Assembly (NCBI GenBank): GCA_910585965.1
Contig: CAJUHH010000007.1
Location: 62,001-126,000, forward strand
Source: an uncultured Lachnospiraceae bacterium
Lineage (GTDB): Bacteria > Bacillota > Clostridia > Lachnospirales > Lachnospiraceae
DNA: 64,000 bases
Direction of reading: 5' to 3'
Shown: positions 34,872 to 43,545 of the stretch, one piece after another
Layout of the letters: the number at the start of each line of letters is the position of its first letter
Numbering within the stretch: position 1 is the stretch's first letter
Made by a program: the position numbers and the translations under genes
The notes under the pieces: generated by a model
Database searches by the model: none
What the model was told of the DNA's origin: nothing
Seen by the model: only the letters and a program-made list of their open reading frames with translations

Positions 34872-36566
34872 TTATTTCATCTCCATGCCGCACATCGATG
34901 CGGCATCGGCCAGGATACGGTCATTTCTTACCGCGTCATAAAAACGGAAACCGCCGGAAAAATTATAGGCATCATATCCGCTGCCTGCCAAAATGCGGGA
35001 GGCTATATAGCTGCGCAAACCGCTCTGGCATACGACATAAACCGGTTTTCCCTTTGCCAGCTCATCCAATCTTCCGCGCAGTTCATCCACAGGAATATTC
35101 TGAAAGCCGTCGATATGCCCATGGCGGTATTCCTGCGTTGTCCGCACATCCAACAACGTCACGCTTCCATCGCGGGGCAGAGCCTCCACATCCTCCATAT
35201 GGAACTGCTTCAAGATGCCGTCAGCTATATTTTCAATCATAAATCCTGCCATATTTACCGGGTCTTTTGCGGAAGAATAAGGCGGCGCATAGGCCAGGTC
35301 CAGTTCCTTCAGCTCGATGGCCGTCATTCCTGCATGAATAGCGGCGGCCAGCACGTCGATGCGCTTATCCACGCCTTCATAGCCTACGATCTGGGCGCCC
35401 AGCAAACGGTATGTTTCCTTTTCAAAAACTACTTTCATCGTCATCACTTTTCCGCCGGGATAATAGCCCGCATGATTCATGGGGGAAAGAATCACTTTGT
35501 CAACGGAAAGCCCCGCTTTCTTTGCGTTAGTCTCATTGATGCCGGTGACTGCCGCCGTCATATCAAAGATTTTGATCACGGAGCTGCCCTGGGAGCCGGC
35601 ATAGCGGCTGTCGCCCCCGCATATATTGTCAGCCGCAATGCGTCCCTGTTTGTTGGCCGGGCCAGCCAGCGAGATCAGCGCATCCTGCCCGGTAACGCAA
35701 TGTCTGACCTGCACCGCGTCTCCTACCGCATAAATATCAGGAACAGAGGTCTCCATCCGTTCATTGACAACGATGCTGTCCTTCATTCCCAGTTTCAATC
35801 CGGCCTTTTTGGCAAGCTCCGTATCGGGGGTGACGCCGATCGCCAGCGCTACCATATCCGCATGAAGCGGCGGTTCGTCTTTTAACAAAACATCCACGCC
35901 TCCGTCCTTTTCTTCAAATCCTTCCACCGTATGGCCCAACGCCAGTTTTATTCCATGCCGGCGCATTTTTGCATGAATAAAAGAAGCCATGTCAGCATCA
36001 AAGGGGTTCATCAGCTGCCTTGGGCGCTGAACGATTGTCACCTCCATGCCCCGTTCCCGGAGATTTTCAGCCAGTTCCAGGCCAATAAAACCGCCTCCCG
36101 CCAGCACGGCAGATTTCGGATGATTTTGTTCGATATACTCCTTCATGCGAAAGGTATCCTCTACGGTGCGAAGCGTAAACAGTTTATCCAGCCCCACGCC
36201 GGGAAGCCTTGGCTGCGTCGGTTTCGCTCCGGGAGAAAGGATCAGTTTATCGTAACTTTCTTCCCATTCATCTCCTGTGATAAGATTTTTCACGGAAACG
36301 GCCTTCCGATCAGGATAAATAGCTGTTACTTCATGACGTACCTTCATATCCACCCGGAACCGGGAAAAAAAGCTCTCCGGCGTCTGAAGCGTCAGTTCTT
36401 CCTGATCCGTAATAACGCCGCCAATGTAGTATGGCAGCCCACAGTTCGCATAGGAAATAAATCCCGAACGCTCGAATACAATAATTTCCGCCTCTTCATC
36501 CAGCCTGCGAATCCTCGCGGCCGCCGTCGCGCCGCCCGCCACGCCTCCTACGATCACCACTTTCAT
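34872..36566 (-). CDS. CoA-disulfide reductase-type flavoprotein with C-terminal rhodanese domain
   Basis: 564 residues from the ATG at 36566. FAD-binding GGVAGGATAAARIRR at the N-terminus, the single redox cysteine in SYANCGLPYYIGG (as in CoA-disulfide and NADH peroxidase-type enzymes), NAD-binding AGGGFIGLELAE near 165, FAD motif VPDIYAVGDAV near 280, and a rhodanese domain from about 465 with active-site YVVCQSGLRS. Family members reduce CoA disulfide, CoA persulfide or polysulfide with NAD(P)H. The rhodanese part suggests persulfide handling. The 106-residue rhodanese gene lies 1 bp upstream, so both are in one operon with Fe-S proteins, suggesting sulphur or redox stress metabolism. Confidence 0.9.
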   Translation of the reverse strand: MKVVIVGGVAGGATAAARIRRLDEEAEIIVFERSGFISYANCGLPYYIGGVITDQEELTLQTPESFFSRFRVDMKVRHEVTAIYPDRKAVSVKNLITGDEWEESYDKLILSPGAKPTQPRLPGVGLDKLFTLRTVEDTFRMKEYIEQNHPKSAVLAGGGFIGLELAENLRERGMEVTIVQRPRQLMNPFDADMASFIHAKMRRHGIKLALGHTVEGFEEKDGGVDVLLKDEPPLHADMVALAIGVTPDTELAKKAGLKLGMKDSIVVNERMETSVPDIYAVGDAVQVRHCVTGQDALISLAGPANKQGRIAADNICGGDSRYAGSQGSSVIKIFDMTAAVTGINETNAKKAGLSVDKVILSPMNHAGYYPGGKVMTMKVVFEKETYRLLGAQIVGYEGVDKRIDVLAAAIHAGMTAIELKELDLAYAPPYSSAKDPVNMAGFMIENIADGILKQFHMEDVEALPRDGSVTLLDVRTTQEYRHGHIDGFQNIPVDELRGRLDELAKGKPVYVVCQSGLRSYIASRILAGSGYDAYNFSGGFRFYDAVRNDRILADAASMCGMEMK

Positions 36567-36567
36567 A

Positions 36568-36888
36568 TCAACGTTCCACCTTTCCTTTGTAAGCGGCAAT
36601 ACCGCCTATATTCTTTACGTTCGTATATCCCATCCGTCCAAGCGCCCCCGTCGCCTGACGGCTTCTGCTTCCCGAATAGCAATATACGAAAATAGGGGTA
36701 TCCTTTTCAGTTACAACGCTGTTTACATTTTCCAAGGATTGAAGCGGTACATTCTTACTGCCGGGAATATGTCCTTCCCTATATTCCTGCGGAGTACGGA
36801 CATCCAGCAGAACTGCCCCGGAAACGCCGCCGCATTCTTTGACCCCCTCATTAATATCCGCACTTTTCAAAAAATCAAATAAAGCCAT
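36568..36888 (-). CDS. Single-domain rhodanese
   Basis: 106 residues, one rhodanese homology domain. LLDVRTPQEYREGHIPGSKNVP is followed by the active-site loop VYCYSGSRS with the persulfide-forming Cys. It transfers sulfane sulphur between small thiols and proteins. It is placed directly before the CoA-disulfide reductase whose own C-terminal domain is also a rhodanese, so two sulphur carriers are made together. A cytosolic protein without signal peptide. Confidence 0.9.
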   Translation of the reverse strand: MALFDFLKSADINEGVKECGGVSGAVLLDVRTPQEYREGHIPGSKNVPLQSLENVNSVVTEKDTPIFVYCYSGSRSRQATGALGRMGYTNVKNIGGIAAYKGKVER

Positions 36889-36937
36889 ACTTATACCTCC
36901 TTACGGTATCTCTGTCCTCTGTACCTTCATTAAGTCC

Positions 36938-37504
36938 TCAAGCCCTCGCCTTGCAGATCAGCTGCGTCATTGTTCCCATAGGACAATATACGCACCAGCT
37001 GCGCGGCTTAAACAAAATCATGGTGACAAATCCAAGAACGGTGGAAGTCAGCATCACACTGTAAAAACCGAACGCAAACTGGGCAACACCCGGATGGAGT
37101 AAAGTCCCATGATAAGCCCAATGCCACGGCAGTTTGAAAGTCCACAGCAGCGTCACCACCTGTTTCAGTCCCTGCATGCCGGCAAATACCAGATACGTAT
37201 TCCATAGCATCTGGAAAAACATGACAAAAAAGAAGACCAGAAAGCCATAACGGAACCATTTGCTTTTCATCCACTTCGGAATATCCTTTTTCCTCGACAG
37301 CCCGAAGCGTCCGCCCACGAGCCCGAACAACTGTCCTCTGCCACAGTAGCGGTTACAATATCCTTTTGTCCCTCCCACAATGGAAATGATAAGCGGAATA
37401 AAGAAACACAACAGACCGAGCCATGCGAACAGAATATTAAAAAATCCAAGGATCAGATAGGTAAGGGATACGATCCATAAATAGTCATACCAGTGCTTCT
37501 TCAT
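36938..37504 (-). CDS. Membrane protein with cysteine pairs for an Fe-S cluster (NosR/YccM-like)
   Basis: 188 residues from the ATG at 37504 (AGGAGG upstream); 53 residues of the longer frame lie over the ferredoxin gene and are rejected. Four to five membrane helices are visible. Two cysteine motifs, YCNRYCGRGQ near 60 and WCVYCPMGT near the C-terminus, resemble the NosR/NapH/YccM type of membrane electron-transfer protein. The ATG overlaps the ferredoxin stop (ATGA), indicating translational coupling. Together they could pass electrons to the downstream flavoprotein/rhodanese pair, but no partner is proven. Confidence 0.8.
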   Translation of the reverse strand: MKKHWYDYLWIVSLTYLILGFFNILFAWLGLLCFFIPLIISIVGGTKGYCNRYCGRGQLFGLVGGRFGLSRKKDIPKWMKSKWFRYGFLVFFFVMFFQMLWNTYLVFAGMQGLKQVVTLLWTFKLPWHWAYHGTLLHPGVAQFAFGFYSVMLTSTVLGFVTMILFKPRSWCVYCPMGTMTQLICKARA

Positions 37505-37716
37505 ATCTGCACCTCCTGAATCCCGATCGCCGACGCGGGACATTCTCTGGCACACAGTCCGCATCCCACACATTTTTCCAAATCCACCTTTGCCGCAATC
37601 CCCTTCCAAATCCGAATTGCGCCCTTCGGACAGACCTTCGCGCAACAGCCACAGGCAACGCATTCATTTACATTTACACAAGCCTTCCTTTTCTTTTTGA
37701 TTTTTGTCTCCATCAT
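37501..37716 (-). CDS. 2[4Fe-4S] ferredoxin
   Basis: 71 residues with two classical cluster motifs, CVACGCCAKVCPKGAI and CVGCGLCARECPASAI. It should carry two [4Fe-4S] clusters as a low-potential electron carrier, fused to a short basic N-terminus. First gene of the Fe-S membrane protein / rhodanese / CoA-disulfide reductase operon. Start is ATG at 37716 or 37713. The upstream gap to the CotH gene is 70 bp and has no strong promoter, so part of its transcription may come from further up. Confidence 0.92.
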   Translation of the reverse strand: MMETKIKKKRKACVNVNECVACGCCAKVCPKGAIRIWKGIAAKVDLEKCVGCGLCARECPASAIGIQEVQI

Positions 37717-37785
37717 TGATAAACCTGCCTTTTTCTCTGATTGATACCAGCATAGCAGACCCTCTCATAAACTTCCGTGACATTA

Positions 37786-39384
37786 TCACCAATTCATTGC
37801 CTCTTTCCTTCTTTTACTGCCTCTCCAATCGCCGTCCTCTCCTCCCATGTCAAACACGCCCATACAATCCAGGTCAATGGCAGAAGCATCCACCATGGCA
37901 GAAGAATCCGCCCTTTGCCCTTCGTCCGTGGACGGTATCGTTCCGTCCAGCTGTCCCAGTATGCTCTCCGCCCGCAGCGTAACAGCCAGGTAAAGCATGT
38001 CGGCCGCTGCCTCGTATTCCTCATAAGAATAAAAGGCGGTGGGATCCGTTTCTGCCAAATCATCGATCTGGCTTCGAATACGGAGGAAGGTTTCCTCAAA
38101 CGCTCCTCCTAAAACATACCCCTCCGCCAGTTCGCGCAGATATCCATGATAGGCCGCAAGGTATTCTTCGTTTTCCAGCAGGGCATCAAAAAACTCCGTT
38201 CCCTGAAAAGGCGTGTCGATGGCTTTATTGACCATCTCGGAAGCGCTTTGCATGCCCATCCCGCCAAAAGCCAGATTATAATCCCATGGCAGGATATTCA
38301 GCTTTCCATTATATTCATACAGATAATAATTGTGCGCCATATTCCCCGAAAGGCTGTCCATATTCACAGAAAAGGTATGTACCGCCATATATTTTAACAC
38401 ATTGTCCACGTCCAGATATTCTTCCAGTTCCATTCCGCCGCTTATATTTTTCAAAGCTGTGACAACTCTCCGATGATCCTGCTTTCCAGTATCCGTCACC
38501 TCCCCTTCCCAAATGGCGGAATAGCTGTCTAGTTCATCATCCGTATAATTCAGGTTCGCTCCTTCGTTCTCCATTCCAGGGCCTCTTCCTTCCCCGCCGT
38601 CCATAGGAAAGCCTTTTTTACCGCTCGCAGGATCTTCCGGCGCAAAGTCCCCGCCGCCCGGCATCGCCGGTTCCTTTCTTTCCATCTCCCATCCCGCCTC
38701 CTCAGGCGGCTGCGGCATGCCCTGTTTACCGGACGGCCTTCCTCCCATCTCCATTTGATCCGGCTTATAAAGCCCGCCGTCCTCCGCGCCGTAATTTCTC
38801 AATAAAAAGCTGTCCTCTACCGCCTCCAGAGCCAGGTATACCCCCCAATATTCCCCGTTCACCGATATCTCGGCATAATTGTATAAGGAAGCATCCGCAC
38901 CAAGATAATGGTACATGTCATAAACAATAGCTTCCTTCCTGCTTGTGGCATCCGCATAGTTATTATTCAAAATGAGCTTATCCAGCCCCAGGCATGTCTG
39001 TCCCTCCACATAATGGTCAAATTCCAGCTTCAGGCTGAACCTGTCCGTTTCTGGATCCATAGCGATGGCGGATAGGCTCGTGTTCCCCTTCGGCCGTATG
39101 CCCACATGATATATTTTCTCCCCATTGATCTCCACATCACAGGAATAATACTCCTCCGCAGCGGCGTTATCCAGCATGTCCTCCCAGTCATCCCCGTCCA
39201 TCCGGATATCCACCTTCATCACTTGGCTGGTATCAAATAATTCCGATACATACCGCATAGACACGACATTCCCCCCAAACGCCTCGGCCAGCTTCTGGGG
39301 AAACGCCATCGCCAGAAAACAGGCTGCGACAGCTGCCGCCATCAAAGCGCCGATTATTTTCGTTATATGTTTATAAGCGATCAT
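37786..39384 (-). CDS. CotH kinase-like surface protein
   Basis: 532 residues. An N-terminal membrane segment or signal anchor (about 9-30) is followed by a CotH-type domain: MKVDIRMDGDDWEDML, the VGIRPKGNTS strand, FDHYVEGQTCLGLDKLILNNN, and the active-site-like NILPWDYNLAFGG. A Gly/Pro/Glu-rich insert occupies about 210-270. CotH proteins are atypical kinases that phosphorylate secreted or coat proteins. It is the last gene of the cluster regulator / kinase / VTC / DUF4956 / CotH, a combination common in Firmicutes and thought to act in cell-envelope or polyphosphate-related processes. Confidence 0.88.
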   Translation of the reverse strand: MIAYKHITKIIGALMAAAVAACFLAMAFPQKLAEAFGGNVVSMRYVSELFDTSQVMKVDIRMDGDDWEDMLDNAAAEEYYSCDVEINGEKIYHVGIRPKGNTSLSAIAMDPETDRFSLKLEFDHYVEGQTCLGLDKLILNNNYADATSRKEAIVYDMYHYLGADASLYNYAEISVNGEYWGVYLALEAVEDSFLLRNYGAEDGGLYKPDQMEMGGRPSGKQGMPQPPEEAGWEMERKEPAMPGGGDFAPEDPASGKKGFPMDGGEGRGPGMENEGANLNYTDDELDSYSAIWEGEVTDTGKQDHRRVVTALKNISGGMELEEYLDVDNVLKYMAVHTFSVNMDSLSGNMAHNYYLYEYNGKLNILPWDYNLAFGGMGMQSASEMVNKAIDTPFQGTEFFDALLENEEYLAAYHGYLRELAEGYVLGGAFEETFLRIRSQIDDLAETDPTAFYSYEEYEAAADMLYLAVTLRAESILGQLDGTIPSTDEGQRADSSAMVDASAIDLDCMGVFDMGGEDGDWRGSKRRKEAMNW

Positions 39385-39406
39385 AGCAAGCCTCCTTATT
39401 TAAAGC

Positions 39407-40078
39407 TCAGGCCATATATTCGCCGTTATAACTTACCAGGGTGACTCCGTCCACCCTTTCTATTCCGTCCAGTCTGTTGACGAAGGAAGTATCCGCATCC
39501 TTCATGCGGACTTCCGCCGTCAGTTCGATGCCCGCAGAATTTACCGTCTTAGACTTTACCACAAACCGTTCCACTTCCTTTTTGACCATCCCTAACGCCT
39601 CTTCTTCCGCTTTCCCATCGCCGCAATTCAAGATCAAGATATAAGGGTTTTCATGTATTTTTCGGTTGGCAAAAACAACCAGTATCGCTCCTATGATCGC
39701 CGAACCGATGACTGCCAGGGGAATCATGCCCGCGCCGATTACAATGCCCGCCGCGATCGCCCAGAACAAATAAACGATTTCCATCGGTTCTTTTATAGCC
39801 GCCCGAAAACGCACGATAGAAAGAGCCCCGACCATTCCAAGGGAAAGCACTACGTTGGATGTCACCGCCATAATGACCAATGTCGTCACAAGACAGAGTC
39901 CTATAAGGGAAAGCGCAAATCCCGAAGAATACATAACTCCATGGAATGTTTTTTTATAAATAGCAAAAATAAATAATCCGATGACGGCGGCAAACACCAT
40001 CCCCAGCAAGGTATCGGTGACAGAAAACTCCGTCACGCTTTCCAGAAAACCTGATTTAAAAATATCGTTAAATGTCAT
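39407..40078 (-). CDS. DUF4956 membrane protein
   Basis: 223 residues from the ATG at 40078 (GGAGGAGAGG upstream). Four membrane helices lie in the first 135 residues, with the family pattern MVGALSIVRFRAAIKEP. A soluble C-terminal ferredoxin-like domain follows (about 140-223). DUF4956 has no established activity but co-occurs with VTC-type polyphosphate polymerase and CotH genes, as it does here, with gaps of about 20 bp on both sides. An ion or polymer transport role is possible; this is inferred from gene order only. Confidence 0.85.
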   Translation of the reverse strand: MTFNDIFKSGFLESVTEFSVTDTLLGMVFAAVIGLFIFAIYKKTFHGVMYSSGFALSLIGLCLVTTLVIMAVTSNVVLSLGMVGALSIVRFRAAIKEPMEIVYLFWAIAAGIVIGAGMIPLAVIGSAIIGAILVVFANRKIHENPYILILNCGDGKAEEEALGMVKKEVERFVVKSKTVNSAGIELTAEVRMKDADTSFVNRLDGIERVDGVTLVSYNGEYMA

Positions 40079-40098
40079 TGATCCTCTCCTCCATTTCT

Positions 40099-40788
40099 TT
40101 AGCCGAACCTGCGGCATGCCCCGTATTTGGAAAAAGCCTGCTGCCGAAGCCCGCCCGTCTGGACGATGCATCGAACCACTTCCGGCAGAAACGCATCGTA
40201 TTTTATTTCCAATACCATATCCCCCGGCCGGTCAGCCACCCCGATATCCGTTATCTCTTCTTCCAAGAAACCCCGATGGTACAGCGTCGTCCTGATATCG
40301 GAATCAAATGTCACCCTTACATTCCCTGCGGCATACAGATAAGGCTCCCGCACATAGGACACCAGCACCCTGGGACGCAGCACCTGGCCGCGCATTTTTG
40401 CATATAACTCCCGTACCAGCCTTGAGGGATGCCTTTTCATCCAATCCAGGCTGCCTTCCAGCAGCTGCCGGCATTCCCTCTCGGTAATTTCTGCATCCAG
40501 TTTCATACACAGGCTGCTGTCCTTGATCTTTTTTTCCAATACGATATAGGAAAAATCATCGTTATAATACCGAATCCTGAACTTTTCCCTTCTGGGAACG
40601 CCGTCTATCTTCTCCCGCAGCGCCTTATCTTCATAATTGTCAAAATAAATACTCCGTATTCGGTACCTGCCGTCGGCATCCGTATGCGCATCTGCCCTCA
40701 TCACAGCTTTCAGGCGGCTTTTCAGCTCCAGATACTGGAAATAGCTGATCACATATTTCAGCTCATGGCGAAAATGCTTTTGCTCCAT
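40099..40788 (-). CDS. VTC-domain polyphosphate polymerase-like protein
   Basis: 229 residues from the ATG at 40788 (GGAGG upstream). It matches the VTC tunnel-fold domain: RHELKYVISYFQY, RSIYFDNYEDKALREKIDG, KFRIRYY, LEKKIKDSSL with the basic residues that line the phosphate tunnel, and the terminal VLEIKYD. In eukaryotic Vtc4 this fold makes polyphosphate from ATP; bacterial homologues beside CotH and DUF4956 are less well characterised. It lies between the sensor kinase and the DUF4956 gene, in the same operon. Confidence 0.87.
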   Translation of the reverse strand: MEQKHFRHELKYVISYFQYLELKSRLKAVMRADAHTDADGRYRIRSIYFDNYEDKALREKIDGVPRREKFRIRYYNDDFSYIVLEKKIKDSSLCMKLDAEITERECRQLLEGSLDWMKRHPSRLVRELYAKMRGQVLRPRVLVSYVREPYLYAAGNVRVTFDSDIRTTLYHRGFLEEEITDIGVADRPGDMVLEIKYDAFLPEVVRCIVQTGGLRQQAFSKYGACRRFG

Positions 40789-40887
40789 TCCTGCTTCCTC
40801 CTCTCCGTCCTCTGCCGGCAAAACGGATGTCCCGCCTTGTCCGCGCCAGGACATAGGGAAAGTATAACGAGGCTTCCTAAAATGTAC

Positions 40888-42141
40888 TTAAAATGATCTG
40901 TGTATTTTTTCTGAACAATGAAAAAGAACCCGGAAGCAGATACTTTTCCCCTCCGCGCTCCTCACGTCGATCCTTCCTCCATGGGCTTCCGCCGCCGCCC
41001 TGGCCATGGACAGCCCGATCCCCGTACCGCCGGTATGGGCGGACCTGGACTCATCCAGACGGTAAAAACGATCGAATAATCTGTCCAGATCGGAGGTATC
41101 CGACAGATGACAGGTATTCCATACCTCTATGCACATCTTTCGCCCCCTGCGGTAAACATCCAGGCGGATCTCTCCTCCTTCCCCGGAATATTTTATCGCA
41201 TTGTCCAGAAGAATGGATACCATCTGCTGTATGGAATCCCGGTTCCCATACATGGCCAGCCCTTCCTCTATACGCTGCTTGTACCTTTTCCCTTCCGCCT
41301 TCGCCAGGACAGCAAACGGCTCCGCCGCCTCCCATGCCGCATCGCTCAAAGAAAACCCGCATTTCTCCGGAAACGGCGTTTCTTCATCCAGCCGGGACAA
41401 TGCCACAAGGTCGTTCACCAGCCTGGCCAAGCGCATCGTCTGTTTCTGTATATTGGCGATCCACTCATCCCCTTCATGTTCCATGGCCGCAATATCGGCG
41501 CTGGTAGCAATCGAAGTGATCGGCGTCTTCAGTTCATGGCTGGCATCCGTAATAAACCGTTTCTGCTGTTCCATATTTTTGGCATACGGCCTGACGGCAT
41601 ACCTGGAAAAAAAGACTACTAATAAAAAGACTACCAAAAAACTGCCGCTTCCTATCGCCAGCGACACACAGAGCAAAGTATTCATAAACTGCAAGTCATG
41701 GGATGCGTTCAAAAACAATACGCTCATCCCGCCTTCCTCTCTGCTTACATGATAGCGGTAATCCCCGTAATATCCTTTTTCCTTCCCTTTCTCCAATACC
41801 GCCGCCGTATATCCTTTGGCTGTTTCTTCATCCACAGAAGCAATATGTTCTTTCGAGACCACTTCGATCTCCCCGTCCAGTCCGCAGCGCATCACAAAGA
41901 AACGGGTAGTAAATTCCGCCTCCGGCCCTCCGCCCGGCATATCCGTAAGAGGAGGCGGAGGGGTCCGCCGGTCCGTCAAAACCCTCCGCTCATGCCGTAA
42001 AAGATTTTCTGCCAGATCATCCTGCCTGGCCGCAGTCTGACAGTAATTCACGACATTAATCACTGTCACCAGAACCAGCATAACCGTTCCAAAAGCGGCC
42101 ATCGCCGCCGCAATAAAACGCCGCTGCATTTTTTTTAACAT
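40888..42141 (-). CDS. Sensor histidine kinase (OmpR partner)
   Basis: 417 residues. Membrane helices at about 10-32 and 160-182 enclose a short extracellular sensor. The HisKA motif is FITDASHELKTPITSI (phospho-His), followed by the N-box LLDNAIKYS and G-box TGGTGIGLSMA of the ATPase domain. It overlaps the upstream response regulator gene by 7 bp and probably phosphorylates it. The stimulus is unknown; the downstream VTC/DUF4956/CotH genes in the same direction are likely targets or partners. Confidence 0.92.
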   Translation of the reverse strand: MLKKMQRRFIAAAMAAFGTVMLVLVTVINVVNYCQTAARQDDLAENLLRHERRVLTDRRTPPPPLTDMPGGGPEAEFTTRFFVMRCGLDGEIEVVSKEHIASVDEETAKGYTAAVLEKGKEKGYYGDYRYHVSREEGGMSVLFLNASHDLQFMNTLLCVSLAIGSGSFLVVFLLVVFFSRYAVRPYAKNMEQQKRFITDASHELKTPITSIATSADIAAMEHEGDEWIANIQKQTMRLARLVNDLVALSRLDEETPFPEKCGFSLSDAAWEAAEPFAVLAKAEGKRYKQRIEEGLAMYGNRDSIQQMVSILLDNAIKYSGEGGEIRLDVYRRGRKMCIEVWNTCHLSDTSDLDRLFDRFYRLDESRSAHTGGTGIGLSMARAAAEAHGGRIDVRSAEGKSICFRVLFHCSEKIHRSF

Positions 42142-42812
42142 ACCGTTTCCTCCAGCGAATATCCTGCACCGCGAACCGTCCTTATCTCCACGCCGCTCCC
42201 GATCTGCTTAAGCTTCCTGCGCACAAATCCGATATACGTCCATACCACGCTCACATCTGTCTCCGAATCCTGCCCCCATACCCTGTCCATCAGATGGTTC
42301 GTGGAAAAGACAAAATGCGGGTGGCGCATGAACAGTTCTGCCAGCTGGAATTCCTTATTATTCAGTCGCACAGACTCCGACTTGCATGCCAGCTCATACC
42401 GATTGCAGTCCAGACATGTATCGCCAAAAGATAAAACCAGCTCCTCATATCCCGTATTCCGGCGCGAAAGCGCCTTCACCCTGGCAATAAACTCCGCGCT
42501 CGCAAAAGGTTTGGGCAGATAATCGTCCGCTCCTGCTTCCAGCCCCGCCACCCGGTCCTCAATCTCCGCCATCGCCGTCAGCATCAAGACCGGGACTTTC
42601 GATTTGCCCTTCCTGATATGGCACAGCACATCCAAACCGCTGATTTTCGGCATCATAATATCCAATACAACCACATCGTATTCAGAACCTCGCAGTCTCT
42701 CCAGCGCTTCCTCCCCGTCGTGGGCGATATCGACAGAAAACTTATTTTTCTCCAGCAAGAACTTCAGGCCTTTTGCAAGCTCCACCTCATCCTCGGCAAT
42801 TAAAATCCGCAC
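42135..42812 (-). CDS. OmpR-family response regulator
   Basis: 225 residues. Receiver domain 1-118 with phospho-Asp in VVVLDIMMPKISG and conserved Lys in LPKPF. Winged-helix DNA-binding domain 128-222 (LNNKEFQLAELFMRHP, TYIGFVRRKLKQ, RTVRGAGYSLE). Start is GTG with AAGGAGG upstream. First gene of the operon continuing with its kinase and the VTC/DUF4956/CotH genes, which it probably controls. Confidence 0.94.
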   Translation of the reverse strand: MRILIAEDEVELAKGLKFLLEKNKFSVDIAHDGEEALERLRGSEYDVVVLDIMMPKISGLDVLCHIRKGKSKVPVLMLTAMAEIEDRVAGLEAGADDYLPKPFASAEFIARVKALSRRNTGYEELVLSFGDTCLDCNRYELACKSESVRLNNKEFQLAELFMRHPHFVFSTNHLMDRVWGQDSETDVSVVWTYIGFVRRKLKQIGSGVEIRTVRGAGYSLEETVC

Positions 42813-42936
42813 GCCCTGACCTCCTTATCCTTTTTCGAATCTATCTTTCCTTCCGATTTTTCTTCTGTCTTCCTGCATCATACAAAAGCCGGAAACCTGT
42901 TTCTAGATTCCCGGCCTACACTTTTATTGATATTGT

Positions 42937-43460
42937 TCATTCTGCTTTCAGCTTTTTTACTTCTTCAAATGGAAGTCCTGCGTATTCCGCAATTTTTTCA
43001 AATGTCAGGATCCCATCTGTCAACATTCTTTTGGCAACCTCTTGCAAAGATTCCTTTCTCATATCTTCCATCACTTTACACATTTCTTGGACTCCTTTCG
43101 GGTTTTCTTTCAGATACCTTGTTCGTTCTGCCATCAACTCAAAATTCATATCATCTGCCCGGGTACAGTTAAAATCATGCATGAGTTTTCCTATGTCGGA
43201 TTCTCCACGGTATTCACCGTTTACATAAAGGATGTGTTCCCCATCTTCAAAAAGTTTACCTGTTGCAAGATTGATTCTTTCAATCGGATAAACCGCTTGC
43301 CCCCGTCCATAAAAGTCTTTTTCAATAATAAAGATTATATAAGTGTCCGGCAATTCTTTAAATTCCTGCCCAGAATGGAGATTCTCTATATCCATCACGC
43401 TAGAATGGTAGTTTTCGTATCTCCATACTACTACAAATATCTTGATTTTACAAGCCGCAG
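42937..43460 (-). pseudogene. Remnant of an Rpn/PD-(D/E)XK transposase-family gene
   Basis: About 170 residues of the C-terminal half remain. RYENYHSSVMDIENL leads into the conserved TYIIFIIEKDFYGRGQA, GEHILYVNGEY and a tail with MTDGILTFEKIAEYAGLPFEEV-type repeats. Family members are about 280-320 residues long and begin with a nuclease domain carrying the PD-(D/E)XK residues; that part is absent here, and a TAG stop closes the frame upstream. The 85 bp before the alpha-galactosidase stop hold another short frame of unknown origin. No terminal repeats are seen. This is an inactive leftover of a mobile element between two operons. Confidence 0.7.
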
Positions 43461-43545
43461 CTATCGCCTTTCTAATTTCCTAGTAACGTTTATCTCCTGG
43501 TTTTCTTCTGCCAGCACCCGGAAGCCTTCACCTTTCAAGTCTATT

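Noticed and set aside
37505..37663. N-terminal extension of the Fe-S membrane protein
   Set aside because: It reads through the ferredoxin gene in another frame; an AGGAGG-preceded ATG at 37504 overlaps the ferredoxin stop.
42937..43460. Active transposon
   Set aside because: Only the C-terminal half of an Rpn-type protein remains and no terminal repeats were found.
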